This document shows positions 8,480 through 15,299 of a stretch of DNA of 39,693 nt, piece after piece. The notes beneath the pieces are model-generated. The model saw only the letters and a program-made list of their open reading frames with translations, did no database searches and had not been told where the DNA came from. Each line of letters starts with the position of its first letter. Position 1 is the stretch's first letter. This stretch comes from an uncultured Oscillospiraceae bacterium (GTDB lineage: Bacteria > Bacillota > Clostridia > Oscillospirales > Oscillospiraceae), in NCBI GenBank assembly GCA_910584395.1, contig CAJUAS010000013.1, forward strand, positions 1 to 39,693, read 5' to 3'. Both the position numbers and the translations under genes were made by a program.

Positions 8480-9575
8480 CGTCCAAATCGTCGGCGGCGA
8501 CATCCACCGCCCGGCCTGCGGCCTTGGCGGCCACCCGCTCCTGATTGCTCATGAGCTTGTAGGCGTTTTTGCGGATCTCCTCCTCCAGCGCGGCGGCCTC
8601 CTCCGGGTGATCCTTCAAATACTGCTTGGCGGCGTCCCGGCCCTGCCCGATGCGGGTCTCGCCGATGGCAAACCATGAGCCGGACTTCTGCACCAGATCC
8701 AGCTTGACGCCCAAGTCGATCAGCTCGCCGATCTTGGAGATGCCCTCGCCGTACATGATGTCGAACTCCGCCTCCTTAAAGGGGGGGGCGACCTTGTTTT
8801 TGACCACCTTGGCGCGGGTGCGGTTGCCGATGACCTCGCCCCCGACCTTAATGCCCTCAATGCGGCGCACGTCGATGCGGACGGAGGAATAGAACTTCAG
8901 TGCGCGGCCGCCGGTGGTCACCTCCGGGTTGCCGTAGACCACGCCCACCTTCTCGCGAAGCTGGTTGATGAAGATGACGATGCAGTTGGTCTTGGCGATA
9001 GAGCCGGCCAGCTTGCGAAGGGCCTGAGACATGAGCCGGGCCAGCAGGCCCACATGGCTGTCGCCCATGTCGCCCTCGATCTCGGAACGGGGCACCAGCG
9101 CGGCGACGGAGTCCACCACCACCACGTCCACCGCACCGGAGCGCACCAGCATCTCCACGATCTGGAGCGCGTCCTCGCCAGTGTCCGGCTGGGAGATGAG
9201 CATGGAGTCGATATCCACCCCCAAAGCCCGGGCGTAGCTGGGGTCCATGGCGTGCTCGGCGTCGATGTAGGCCACCTCGCCGCCCCGCTTCTGGCTCTCA
9301 GCCACCACGTGGAGGGCCAGAGTGGTCTTGCCGGAGGATTCCGGGCCGTAGACTTCGATGATGCGTCCCTTGGGAACGCCGCCGATGCCCAGCGCCAGAT
9401 CCAGAGACAGCGAGCCGGTGGGGATGGAGTCCACCACGACCCCCTGATTTTCGCCCAGACGCATGATCGCGCCCTTGCCGTAATCCTTCTCGATTTGCGC
9501 GATGGCGGTCTCCAGCGCCTTGCGGCGGTCAGCCGCCGGCGCGGCGGTGGGGACGGTCTTTTTCTTGTCAGCCAT
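8469..9575 (-). CDS. recA: recombinase RecA
   Basis: The ATP-dependent strand-exchange protein and SOS co-protease. The 368-residue protein has Walker A GPESSGKTTLA, the conserved DSVAALVPRSEIEGDMGD region and the L2-adjacent segment FINQLREKVGVVYGNPE. The acidic C-terminus ends DDLDDED. The start is preceded by AAGGAGG. Only 27 bp separate it from prmC and no LexA box is visible in that gap, so transcription probably starts upstream of the DUF1385 gene, where a consensus SOS box is found. Confidence 0.98.
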   Translation of the reverse strand: MADKKKTVPTAAPAADRRKALETAIAQIEKDYGKGAIMRLGENQGVVVDSIPTGSLSLDLALGIGGVPKGRIIEVYGPESSGKTTLALHVVAESQKRGGEVAYIDAEHAMDPSYARALGVDIDSMLISQPDTGEDALQIVEMLVRSGAVDVVVVDSVAALVPRSEIEGDMGDSHVGLLARLMSQALRKLAGSIAKTNCIVIFINQLREKVGVVYGNPEVTTGGRALKFYSSVRIDVRRIEGIKVGGEVIGNRTRAKVVKNKVAPPFKEAEFDIMYGEGISKIGELIDLGVKLDLVQKSGSWFAIGETRIGQGRDAAKQYLKDHPEEAAALEEEIRKNAYKLMSNQERVAAKAAGRAVDVAADDLDDED

Positions 9576-9602
9576 GTATTTCTTCCTCCTTATGAAGTGT
9601 GT

Positions 9603-10460
9603 TTAACGCTCCAAACGGCCCTCGACAACTCTCCAAATGTCGCCGGTGTCCTGATAACTCTGGATCTCCCGCAGGCCGCAGCGGGCGAACAGCTCCTCCA
9701 CCTTGCCCACCTGACCGATCCCGACCTCGCAGAGCAGCCATCCGCCGGGACGGAGGGTGGAGACCCACTTTTCCGTGATGGCACGGTAGAAATCGAGGCC
9801 GTCTGTGCCGCCGTCCAGAGCCAGCCGCGGCTCAAATTTGGCGACCTCCAGCCCGTCCAGATCCCCGGTGGGGATGTAGGGCGGGTTGGCGGCGATCACG
9901 TCAAAATCCCACAGGGCGGCGCTGGGTTTTTCCAGCGCGTCCACCTGACAGGAGGAGACCTGCGCGGTCAAGCCGTTGCGGCGGGTATTCTGGCGGCAGA
10001 TCCGCAGCGCGCCCTCGGAAATGTCCCCCAAAAGCACCTTGGCGTCAGGGCAGTTTTTGGCGATGGCCAGCCCCACGCAGCCGCTCCCGGCGCACAGATC
10101 CAGCACCCGAACCTCGCCGGAGTATCCCTGAACCCGCTCAATGGCCTGCCGGGCCAAGATCTCCGTGTCGTCCCGGGGCACCAGAACATCGGGGGAGATG
10201 TCCAGCGACAGACCGTAAAAGTCCCATTCGCCCACCAGATAGGCCACCGGCTCGCCCGCCAGCCGCCGCTTCATCAGAGCCTCAAATTGTTCCGCAACGG
10301 CGGGAGAGGCGTACAGGGCCATATCCCGAAAAAGCTCCTGCCGGTTCTTTTTCGCGGCAAAGGACAAAAGCTCCTGCGCTTCCAACTGGGCGTTGTCGCT
10401 GCCGGCGGCCTTCAAGGCCCGGCGGGCGTCCAGATATAGGTTGTTGTAGGTGGCTGCCAT
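9603..10460 (-). CDS. prmC: release factor glutamine methyltransferase PrmC (HemK)
   Basis: Methylates the Gln of the GGQ motif in peptide-chain release factors. The protein is about 285 residues. An N-terminal helical domain is followed by an SAM-binding Rossmann domain with VLDLCAGSGCVGLAIA and the catalytic AANPPYIPTGD motif. The ATG overlaps the upstream stop (TAATG). A TTG two codons earlier (10466) is 7 nt from AAGGAG and may be the true start, since the ATG is 13 nt away. prfA, the usual neighbour, is absent here. Confidence 0.95.
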   Translation of the reverse strand: MAATYNNLYLDARRALKAAGSDNAQLEAQELLSFAAKKNRQELFRDMALYASPAVAEQFEALMKRRLAGEPVAYLVGEWDFYGLSLDISPDVLVPRDDTEILARQAIERVQGYSGEVRVLDLCAGSGCVGLAIAKNCPDAKVLLGDISEGALRICRQNTRRNGLTAQVSSCQVDALEKPSAALWDFDVIAANPPYIPTGDLDGLEVAKFEPRLALDGGTDGLDFYRAITEKWVSTLRPGGWLLCEVGIGQVGKVEELFARCGLREIQSYQDTGDIWRVVEGRLER

Positions 10461-11425
10461 TACCAAGCGTCAGCTCCTTCTTCCTCAGGCAATACCTCGC
10501 TCAAAGCGCGGATGCCCACCTCGATCATGGAGTCATCCGGCTCGGCGGTCGTCCAGTTTTGAAGCCAAAGCCCCGGTGCGGTGAGGAGCTTGGTGAGCCA
10601 GTTGTCGTGCCGTCCCACAAAACGGTTGATCTCATAGGTGATGGACACGATGAGGGGGAGGCTCAAGAGCCGCACCCCAAGGCGAAGCCAAGTGTTGTCC
10701 CAGCCGACCCCCAGCACCGCATGGATCACGATGGCCACCGCCATGATGACAAAGAGAAAGCTGGTGCCGCAGCGGGGGTGGTGGCGGGGCATCTTGCGGA
10801 CGTTTTCCACCGTCAACGGCAGGCCGCTCTCATAACAGAAGATGGTTTGATGCTCCGCGCCGTGGTAGCGGAACACCCGCTTCATGTCCTTTATTTTGGA
10901 CATCAGAATGATATAGCAGAAGAAAATGGCCATTCGCACCACCCCTTCGATCAGGCTCAACACGAGCCGATGGTCGATCAACCGGGTCAATAGCCCGGTG
11001 ATCAGGGTGGGCAGGACGAAAAACAGCAAAATGGAGAAGCCAAGCCCCAAGATCACCGACAAGGTGACCACCACGTTCATGGCGGCTTCGCTGCCCAAGT
11101 GCTTTTCCATCCAAGCGTCCAGCTTGGACGGCTCTTCCGGGGTCTCCTCATCCTCGGGATAGAACTCGGCGGAGTACATCAGCGCCTTGACCCCATGCAC
11201 CATGGAGTCCACAAAGTTGACCGGCCCGCGGAGAAAGGGGAGGCCCAGCCACGGGTGGCGGGTCTTGACCAGCTTCAGCTCCTCCACCTTGACCTCCAGC
11301 TCGCCGTCGGGTTTTCGCACCACGATGGCTTCCGTTGAAGGCCCCCGCATCATAATGCCCTCAATGAGGGCCTGTCCGCCGCAGGTGGTCTTGAATTTAG
11401 GACAGCAGTTCTTTTCCTCTGCCAT
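10460..11425 (-). CDS. DUF1385 family membrane protein (YqhQ-like)
   Basis: A conserved Firmicutes membrane protein of unknown biochemical function, usually found next to prmC/prfA. The 321-residue protein has CGGQALIEGIMMRGP near the N-terminus, four to five hydrophobic segments and the family hallmark YHGAEHQTIFCYE. The start MAEEKNCC is chosen because AAGGAG lies 7 nt upstream. A longer reading from TTG would contain that ribosome-binding site. It is the first gene of the prmC-recA-recX-rimO-pgsA transcription unit, with promoter and SOS box just upstream. Confidence 0.92.
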   Translation of the reverse strand: MAEEKNCCPKFKTTCGGQALIEGIMMRGPSTEAIVVRKPDGELEVKVEELKLVKTRHPWLGLPFLRGPVNFVDSMVHGVKALMYSAEFYPEDEETPEEPSKLDAWMEKHLGSEAAMNVVVTLSVILGLGFSILLFFVLPTLITGLLTRLIDHRLVLSLIEGVVRMAIFFCYIILMSKIKDMKRVFRYHGAEHQTIFCYESGLPLTVENVRKMPRHHPRCGTSFLFVIMAVAIVIHAVLGVGWDNTWLRLGVRLLSLPLIVSITYEINRFVGRHDNWLTKLLTAPGLWLQNWTTAEPDDSMIEVGIRALSEVLPEEEGADAW

Positions 11426-11450
11426 AGTACAACTCCTTTGCAACGAAAAA

Positions 11451-11464
11451 CGAACAAATGTTTC
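11451..11464. promoter_or_regulatory. LexA/DinR (SOS) box upstream of the recA operon
   Basis: CGAACAAATGTTTC matches the Bacillus/Gram-positive LexA consensus CGAACRNRYGTTYC at every position. It lies about 12 bp downstream of the -10 element of the DUF1385 promoter and 25 bp before the ribosome-binding region, where LexA would block transcription. recA has no such site directly upstream. Confidence 0.65.
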
Positions 11465-11476
11465 AATCTATGAGGG

Positions 11477-11505
11477 AGTATAACACACCCCAAAATAAAA
11501 AGCAA
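11477..11505 (-). promoter_or_regulatory. sigma-A-type promoter for DUF1385-prmC-recA-recX-rimO-pgsA
   Basis: TTGCTT and TATACT are separated by 17 bp on the minus strand, with a TGT extended -10. It sits in the gap between the S58 peptidase stop and the DUF1385 gene, so the recA unit starts here. Confidence 0.6.
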
Positions 11506-11515
11506 GAGGGAAAAC

Positions 11516-12550
11516 CTAAATTTTCCCCCAAAGCTCGGAAAGGGCGTAGATTTTCGTGCCTTGCCAGCCCACGGTGGTGTCGGCGGCCAGCATGGCGCGC
11601 AGGGTGGCTTCTTCGGCGCACTCCGCCGCCGCCCGGAAGGGAACGTCCATGTCGTCCTCCCGGAAGGACAGGGTGGGGACGATGGGCGTTTTGTCCAGTT
11701 CTTCATAGAGGTTGGCGGTGGAGAAGGCGAGGAACACCTCACCGCTGCCGTGACCGATATAAGAACCGAGCCGCGCCAGACCCACCGAGCACCGCTTGGC
11801 GACCCGGGAGAGCTGGCGGGAATCCAAGGGAAGATCGGTGGCGACGATCATAATGCAGGAGCCTTTGTCCGGCTCATGGCGGCCTGCCAGTTCCGCCAGA
11901 CGAGGGCCGACCAGCCGTCCGCCGATGGTCAGATCCTTCAGCGAGCCGTGGTTGGTCTGGGCCAGCACGCCGAGGGTATAGGGCTTGCCGCCAAATTCCA
12001 TGACCCGGGAGGCCGTTCCGATGCCGCCCTTCAGGTCGTGGCAGATCATCCCCGCCCCTGCGCCCACGCAGCCCTCGGCGCAGGTGTCCGAAGCGTGTTT
12101 CAGCGCAGACAGGACTTCCTGTTCCCCTACGGGGCGGGAGCGAATGTCGCTCAGTGTGCCGTCATTGCACTCACACACGATGGGGTTGATGGAGCGCACG
12201 TCGGGGTGGCCGTCAGCGGCGCATTTGGCCAGCGTCCAGCCCACCAGCGCGTCGTGTACCTTGCCCACGTTCAACGTGCCGGTGAGGGCGATGGGGGTCT
12301 CGATGCGGCCCAGCTCTTGGAGCTGCATCAGCCCCGCCGTTTTCCCAAAGCCGTTGTAGGCGCACACCCCCGCAGGGGGCTTGTGGAGAAAGGGGTTCTC
12401 CACGCCGGGGATGACCACCGTCACCCCGGTGTGGAAGCGTTCGCTGTTCAGGGTCGTGTGACCCACCTTGACGCCGGGCACGTCACAGATCGAGCCACGC
12501 GGCCCGGCGGGCATCGTGCCGACGGTGACGCCCAATTCCTGAAGGGTCAT
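11516..12550 (-). CDS. P1 family peptidase (S58, DmpA/L-aminopeptidase-D-esterase type)
   Basis: An N-terminal-nucleophile-type hydrolase related to DmpA and beta-peptidyl aminopeptidases, which self-cleave before a serine. The 344-residue protein starts with the family segment GSICDVPGVKVGHTT and contains GFGKTAGLMQLQELG. Its predicted nucleophile is Ser231, in KGSCIMIVATDLPLDSRQL. No signal peptide is visible, so it is probably cytoplasmic. The ATG is one base after the stop of the zinc-ribbon/Big2 gene, so they share a transcript. The substrate cannot be told from sequence. Confidence 0.9.
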   Translation of the reverse strand: MTLQELGVTVGTMPAGPRGSICDVPGVKVGHTTLNSERFHTGVTVVIPGVENPFLHKPPAGVCAYNGFGKTAGLMQLQELGRIETPIALTGTLNVGKVHDALVGWTLAKCAADGHPDVRSINPIVCECNDGTLSDIRSRPVGEQEVLSALKHASDTCAEGCVGAGAGMICHDLKGGIGTASRVMEFGGKPYTLGVLAQTNHGSLKDLTIGGRLVGPRLAELAGRHEPDKGSCIMIVATDLPLDSRQLSRVAKRCSVGLARLGSYIGHGSGEVFLAFSTANLYEELDKTPIVPTLSFREDDMDVPFRAAAECAEEATLRAMLAADTTVGWQGTKIYALSELWGKI

Positions 12551-12551
12551 C

Positions 12552-13625
12552 TCAATGCACCCGCGCGATGGAGGTGAGGGTAGTACCGTCGGAGAGGGTG
12601 CAGGTGATGGTGGCCGTTCCCTTGGAAACGCCGGTGACCAGTCCGCCGGAGGAAACCGTGGCCACCTTCTCGTTGCTGGACGACCAGCTTGTCGCCGTGC
12701 CGCCGCTCACCGTGAGCTGGGCGGTGTAGCCCAACTTCTGGGACAGGGTGAAATCGGTGGTGCTCAGCTTAGCCCCGCTGGTGTTGGTACTGCCGGAGGA
12801 ACTGCCGGAATTGCCGCCGTTGTCGGTGGCGGCGGGGGTCTCCGCCTTGGGCATCCCGGCCACACGCACGTCGCACTTGGCGGAAGCCCCGGCCTCGTCG
12901 GTGACGGTGAGTACCGTCCAGCCGTTGGCTACGGCGGTGACCAGCCCGGTGTCGGAGACGGTGGCTACGCTGGGGCTGCCGATGGAGTAGGTCACCTTAC
13001 CCGTCGCCCCGGTGACCGTCATCTGATAGGAGGGCCACTTGGGGGAGAGGGTAAAGTCGATGGAGCTGAGAGACAGGGCGCTCACCGGGGCGGAGGTGAC
13101 GGAAGGCTCGTCGGTGACCGCCACGGGCACGGTGGGAGTTACATCGCCGGTGGGCTCGGTCGTCGGATCGGCGGTAGGCTCAACGGAGGGAGAGGGAGAG
13201 GGAGAGGGACGAAGGGAGGGGGAGGGGGATACGCTGGCCTCCACGGAGGGACTGGGGGAGGCGGAGGCGGGGAAGAACTTGGGCAGCAGCTTGGTGGTGA
13301 TGATCCACACGGCGGCCACGATGACCAGCGCCGTGCCGCCGTACAAGAGGATCGCTCCGATGGGGAGATTGCTCCGGCGGCGGTGATAGCCGCCGCCCCC
13401 TCCACCTCCGGCCAGACGCTTGCCGCCGCTGTTGCGGAAGGCAGGGGGGTCGTCGTAGGCCGGCTCATAGTCCACCGGGCCGGTGGGCTCGTCGTAGTCG
13501 TTGGCCTCGTCCCGCTCAAACCGCTGGCCGGGTTTGGCGTTGCAGAAGGGGCAGCGGCGGTAGGCGGCGGAAAAGTCCTCTCCGCAGTTGTCGCAGTGGA
13601 TCAGTTCCGTATGACTTTTGGGCAT
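12552..13625 (-). CDS. zinc-ribbon membrane protein with two Big2-like extracellular domains
   Basis: A 357-residue single-pass protein. An N-terminal zinc ribbon (Cys11-x2-Cys14, Cys25-x2-Cys28) is followed by an acidic then Gly-rich linker and one membrane segment at about 88-112. A Pro/Ser/Thr-rich stalk at about 120-185 leads to two bacterial Ig-like (Big2) repeats at about 195-265 and 285-357. Each repeat has the SVATVSDTGLVTAV-type motif (second copy KVATVSSGGLVTGVSKG). The start MPKSHTEL is 9 nt after GGAGG. It probably presents the Ig-like domains outside the cell. The partner is unknown. The topology resembles the zinc-ribbon protein beside rodA. Confidence 0.85.
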   Translation of the reverse strand: MPKSHTELIHCDNCGEDFSAAYRRCPFCNAKPGQRFERDEANDYDEPTGPVDYEPAYDDPPAFRNSGGKRLAGGGGGGGYHRRRSNLPIGAILLYGGTALVIVAAVWIITTKLLPKFFPASASPSPSVEASVSPSPSLRPSPSPSPSVEPTADPTTEPTGDVTPTVPVAVTDEPSVTSAPVSALSLSSIDFTLSPKWPSYQMTVTGATGKVTYSIGSPSVATVSDTGLVTAVANGWTVLTVTDEAGASAKCDVRVAGMPKAETPAATDNGGNSGSSSGSTNTSGAKLSTTDFTLSQKLGYTAQLTVSGGTATSWSSSNEKVATVSSGGLVTGVSKGTATITCTLSDGTTLTSIARVH

Positions 13626-13680
13626 GAAAATCAGCCTCCTTGAAAGTGTTCGTATCCATGTTGTGCTCACATACCCTTTT

Positions 13681-13709
13681 ATTCTACAACATCTTGGGGT
13701 TTTCGTCAA
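13681..13709 (-). promoter_or_regulatory. sigma-A-type promoter for the zinc-ribbon/Big2 gene
   Basis: TTGACG and TAGAAT are separated by 17 bp on the minus strand. The promoter begins right after the terminator hairpin of the upstream XpaC-like gene. Confidence 0.55.
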
Positions 13710-13710
13710 C

Positions 13711-13746
13711 GAAAAAAGGCGGCGGGATGTGAATTTCCCGCCGCCT
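13711..13746 (-). terminator. intrinsic terminator of the XpaC-like gene
   Basis: The 11-bp GC-rich stem AGGCGGCGGGA / TCCCGCCGCCT with an 8-nt loop is followed on the minus strand by a T6-7 run. It starts 3 bp past the stop codon of the XpaC-like gene. Confidence 0.7.
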
Positions 13747-13748
13747 CG

Positions 13749-15062
13749 TCATACGCCGCCCAAGGTCATGCCCGAACTGCCCAAACCGTCGTTGTCCAGC
13801 ATTTTTTCCAGCACCGCCACATCGCTGGAAATGTCCAGAACATCGTTTTGGAAGAGCTTGTCAAGCTGCTTTTCAAAGCCCTCCACCACCTTGTCCATCA
13901 TGCCCTCGATGCGGGCCTTGGCGGCGGAGATGTTCTCTCCCTCAATGCCCTGCTCCTCCAGTTGGGCGTAGGCCCGGAGGATCTTGAGGGTGGTGGGCAG
14001 GTAGTAGTTGAGAAAGTTCCGAAGCTGCCCGGCCTTGGCGGGATATTTCCGCTGGTAGTCCAGTATTTTCCCGGTGATCTCCTCAATGCGGTCGATCTTG
14101 GCGGACATCACTGGGTCGGGGATGGAGTCGTTGACGGCGCGGATCTCCGCCAGAATGCTGTCGTTCGGCCGGGCCTCCGCCTGCTTTTCCTCCTCGTCCT
14201 CCTCGTCCGGCTCATCTTCAATGCCGTCGGTGGTAAGCACCAGCTTGTCGTTGGCCAGATCCAGATATCCGATGGGCAGGATGCCCTGATCCAGCATATC
14301 CTGAAGATCGTCGCATACCTTCTTGTGGCTGCGGCGGGTGGCCTTGGCCAGCGTGGAGATGGAGACGCTTTTTCGCATCCCGATGAGCATCAGGTATTTG
14401 CGGAACATTTTTACCTTCTTGCGGCGGAACAGACCCACATAGAGGAAAATGAGGCCGATTCCCGTGAAGCACCCCAGCGCGCCCAGCGCGGGCAGGAAAT
14501 CCCAGACAAATCCTTCCGCCAGCGCGGCGAGAACGGTCATCAGGAGGGAGAACAAAAACGTCCCGGTGAGGATGCCGCCGGTGATGATGAAGCCCCGGCC
14601 TGCCTTGGGGTTGACCGCCTTCTGGGCCATCGTCCCCGGCATAGGCTCGGCCTTGGCGGAGCGCTTGGGCCGAGCCTTGGGCTGGGCGGGAGAGGAGACG
14701 CTCTGGGCGGCGGAGCGGACTGCCTGCGCCGCGGCCTGTGCCGCGCCTTGGGCGGCGTTCTGAGCCTCTTTGGCGGCGGAGCGCACCTTGTCATAATTGT
14801 AGGTGTAATTGTAAGTGTAGTTCGAGCGGGTGGCGGAGGTGCGCCCTGTATTGGCGCGGCTGGAGGTGGACGCGCTCATCAGCTTGCGGAACAGCAAAAA
14901 CAGACCCAGCGGCCAAAAGACCGCCAGCGCAATGACAATGATGATCCACGAGAACAGATCGTCGCCGCTGCCGTCCGGGTTGTTCCCGCCAAGACCGTCA
15001 GGGGCTTTTTGGCTCTGGCCCGGTTTTTTGGTGGGGTTGTATTTGTAGTGGTACTCCGCCAT
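13749..15062 (-). CDS. XpaC-like (5-bromo-4-chloroindolyl phosphate hydrolysis family) membrane protein
   Basis: The 437-residue protein resembles the XpaC family, named for a Bacillus phenotype and without a firmly known biochemical role. A Tyr/Lys-rich N-terminus leads to a membrane segment at about 37-58 and an Ala-rich helical stretch (about 95-130). Two more membrane segments at about 155-210 precede a winged-helix-like segment (SISTLAKATRRSHKKV) near 230-275. The long helical C-terminal domain contains DYQRKYP and LRNFLNYYLPTTLKILRAY, which is the strongest family match. It is divergent from the VanW gene and has its own promoter and terminator. Confidence 0.8.
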   Translation of the reverse strand: MAEYHYKYNPTKKPGQSQKAPDGLGGNNPDGSGDDLFSWIIIVIALAVFWPLGLFLLFRKLMSASTSSRANTGRTSATRSNYTYNYTYNYDKVRSAAKEAQNAAQGAAQAAAQAVRSAAQSVSSPAQPKARPKRSAKAEPMPGTMAQKAVNPKAGRGFIITGGILTGTFLFSLLMTVLAALAEGFVWDFLPALGALGCFTGIGLIFLYVGLFRRKKVKMFRKYLMLIGMRKSVSISTLAKATRRSHKKVCDDLQDMLDQGILPIGYLDLANDKLVLTTDGIEDEPDEEDEEEKQAEARPNDSILAEIRAVNDSIPDPVMSAKIDRIEEITGKILDYQRKYPAKAGQLRNFLNYYLPTTLKILRAYAQLEEQGIEGENISAAKARIEGMMDKVVEGFEKQLDKLFQNDVLDISSDVAVLEKMLDNDGLGSSGMTLGGV

Positions 15063-15105
15063 GTATGCCTCTCTCCTTGTGTGGTCACAAAATCACAGTA
15101 GGAAC

Positions 15106-15134
15106 AATATACACCTGTGGAGAAAAAAAGTAAA
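15106..15134 (-). promoter_or_regulatory. sigma-A-type promoter for the XpaC-like gene
   Basis: TTTACT and TATATT are separated by 17 bp on the minus strand, 43 bp upstream of the start codon. It lies in the 237-bp divergent region shared with the VanW gene. Confidence 0.45.
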
Positions 15135-15200
15135 GTGGATTCTTCCGTAGGAATTCTTAAAATTTCCTAAAAAAACGGCGGGGTTGTTACCGCTTTGTCA

Positions 15201-15229
15201 TTGCTTTTTTATAGTGCTTGACATATAAT
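15201..15229 (+). promoter_or_regulatory. sigma-A-type promoter for the VanW-domain gene
   Basis: TTGCTT and a perfect TATAAT are separated by 17 bp, about 70 bp before the start codon. A TTGACA overlaps just before the -10 but is not correctly spaced for a second promoter. Confidence 0.45.
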
Positions 15230-15299
15230 GTAGAAACGAATGTCTGGCCATTGGAGAGATAGGTGCGCCGGAAAATTTGCGGCGGCGTTGAAGGAGTGA

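Noticed and set aside
9054..10439. A 461-codon plus-strand open frame opposite recA and prmC.
   Set aside because: Shadow frame; the minus-strand genes carry clear Walker A and NPPY motifs.
13180..13260. GAGAGG-type short tandem repeats as a possible mini-satellite.
   Set aside because: They encode the Pro/Ser stalk (PSPSPS) of the zinc-ribbon/Big2 protein; the repeats follow codon use and are not exact over a fixed unit.
15218..15223. TTGACA as a -35 for the VanW gene.
   Set aside because: It overlaps the TATAAT region and no -10 lies 16-18 bp downstream; TTGCTT at 15201 is better spaced.
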